Of a stretch of 15,357 nt of DNA, positions 14,825 to 15,357 are shown in pieces. The position numbers were made by a program, and so were the translations under genes. This DNA comes from Candidatus Zymogenus sp. (lineage in GTDB: Bacteria > Desulfobacterota > Zymogenia > Zymogenales > Zymogenaceae), in NCBI GenBank assembly GCA_030613285.1, contig JAUWME010000010.1, forward strand, positions 1 through 15,357, read 5' to 3'. The notes under the pieces were generated by a model. It did not search any database. It saw nothing but the letters and a program-made list of their open reading frames with translations, and was not told the DNA's origin. Within the stretch, counting starts at the first letter, position 1, and each line of letters begins with the position of its first letter.

Positions 14825-15357
14825 TTATTGCTCCATTAGAATCTGTTTTGCCCTTGTGAGGTCTTCGGGCCTGTTGATGTTTATAAACGAGAGGAGGTCT
14901 TTGTCAACTGTTTTTAACTCACCTTCGGTAACCTCCCTCAATTTTACATCCTTATAAAAAGAGAGTATTTGCCTGTCGCCTTTTTCGATGTGATACTCGA
15001 TTGACTCAATGCAGTTTTTTGAATAGGCGGCAATGAGCGGCTCATAGTATTTGTTGATTATCGGCACCGCCGCATCGTAGTCGGCTGAGGCGTTTGTGAC
15101 AAATCTTATAAGGTCGGGATTTATAAAGGGCATATCGCAAGCGCAGATAAAAACCACCTCATGAGTTGCGTGATATAATCCAGAGTGAAGCCCACCCAAA
15201 GCCCCAACTCCGGAGTAGACGTCTTCAACTATATTGATAGGAATCTCTTGGGTTTTAAGATGGGTGAAGTTTTTAGGGTCGTTGGTGACAATTAGAATCT
15301 CAGATGCCACCTGTTTGACAGTGTCTATGACCCTTTCGATTATTGTCAACCCGCCGA
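14825..15357 (-). CDS. mobA: Molybdenum cofactor guanylyltransferase MobA, N-terminus cut by window
   Basis: MobA transfers GMP from GTP to Mo-molybdopterin. The frame is open to the window edge. The TTG at 15349 is not the true start, because Gly-Gly precedes it in frame, giving the family's GG-x-TIIERVI sequence; about 20-25 residues carrying the LAGGxSxRMGxDK nucleotide-binding loop are outside. Visible features include GVGALGGLHSGL (residues 47-58 counted from that TTG) and the metal-binding CDMPF (71-75). The ending INRPEDLTRAKQIL is typical of the family. It is the first visible gene of the mobAB pair. Confidence 0.93.
   Translation of the reverse strand, partial: GGLTIIERVIDTVKQVASEILIVTNDPKNFTHLKTQEIPINIVEDVYSGVGALGGLHSGLYHATHEVVFICACDMPFINPDLIRFVTNASADYDAAVPIINKYYEPLIAAYSKNCIESIEYHIEKGDRQILSFYKDVKLREVTEGELKTVDKDLLSFININRPEDLTRAKQILMEQ

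Noticed and set aside
1..15357. CRISPR array, tRNA, rRNA or intact insertion sequence
   Set aside because: No regularly spaced repeats, tRNA-like cloverleaf, rRNA core sequence or transposase motif was recognised on either strand.

Overview
The window looks like a stretch of chromosome from an uncultured, probably anaerobic Gram-negative bacterium. Supporting signs are strong purine-rich ribosome binding sites, moderately AT-rich DNA with frequent AGG/ATA codons, a molybdenum-cofactor guanylylation pair (mobA-mobB), an OFA-family organic-anion carrier and very large soluble PAS-type histidine kinases. A member of Desulfobacterota (the former Deltaproteobacteria) or a neighbouring phylum would fit, but that is inference from gene content only. 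No rRNA, tRNA, CRISPR array, intact insertion sequence or phage gene was seen.

Layout. (1) 1-933, minus strand: 5' portion of purM, cut by the window edge and missing from a simple complete-ORF reading. (2) 934-1277: divergent intergenic region with three degenerate copies of a dispersed repeat and an ATTCCCGT/ACGGGAAT hairpin. (3) 1278-3976, plus strand: tight three-gene operon of low-specificity threonine aldolase, a methyltransferase-like protein with a TTG start, and a NUDT19-like Nudix hydrolase; each downstream start has its ribosome binding site inside the preceding gene. (4) 3977-4560: AT-rich leader. (5) 4561-7320: 919-residue hybrid kinase PAS x4-HisKA-HATPase-receiver. (6) 7321-7986: 666-base intergenic region unusually rich in short perfect inverted repeats, ending in promoter-like sequence. 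(7) 7987-11037: 1016-residue kinase receiver-PAS x3-GAF-HisKA-HATPase. (8) 11034-11300: decayed PAS-domain remnant overlapping the kinase stop. (9) 11301-11697: AT-rich, with two perfect hairpins. (10) 11698-12978: OFA-family MFS carrier. (11) 12979-13294: convergent intergenic region with hairpins. (12) 13295-15357, minus strand: amidohydrolase, a palindromic spacer, mobB and a 5'-truncated mobA.

How the genes relate. The clearest functional units are the ltaE operon (amino-acid aldol cleavage with two accessory enzymes of unknown substrate), the mobAB pair (conversion of molybdopterin to its guanine dinucleotide form) and the two kinases. Neither kinase has a transmembrane segment or a DNA-binding output. 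They carry receivers at opposite ends, share a coiled-coil/PAS linker module and have a similar motif upstream, so they may be related parts of one cytoplasmic sensory relay.

I found no convincing wholly new system. The best candidates for a second look are the hairpin-dense stretch between the kinases and the kinase pair with its PAS remnant.
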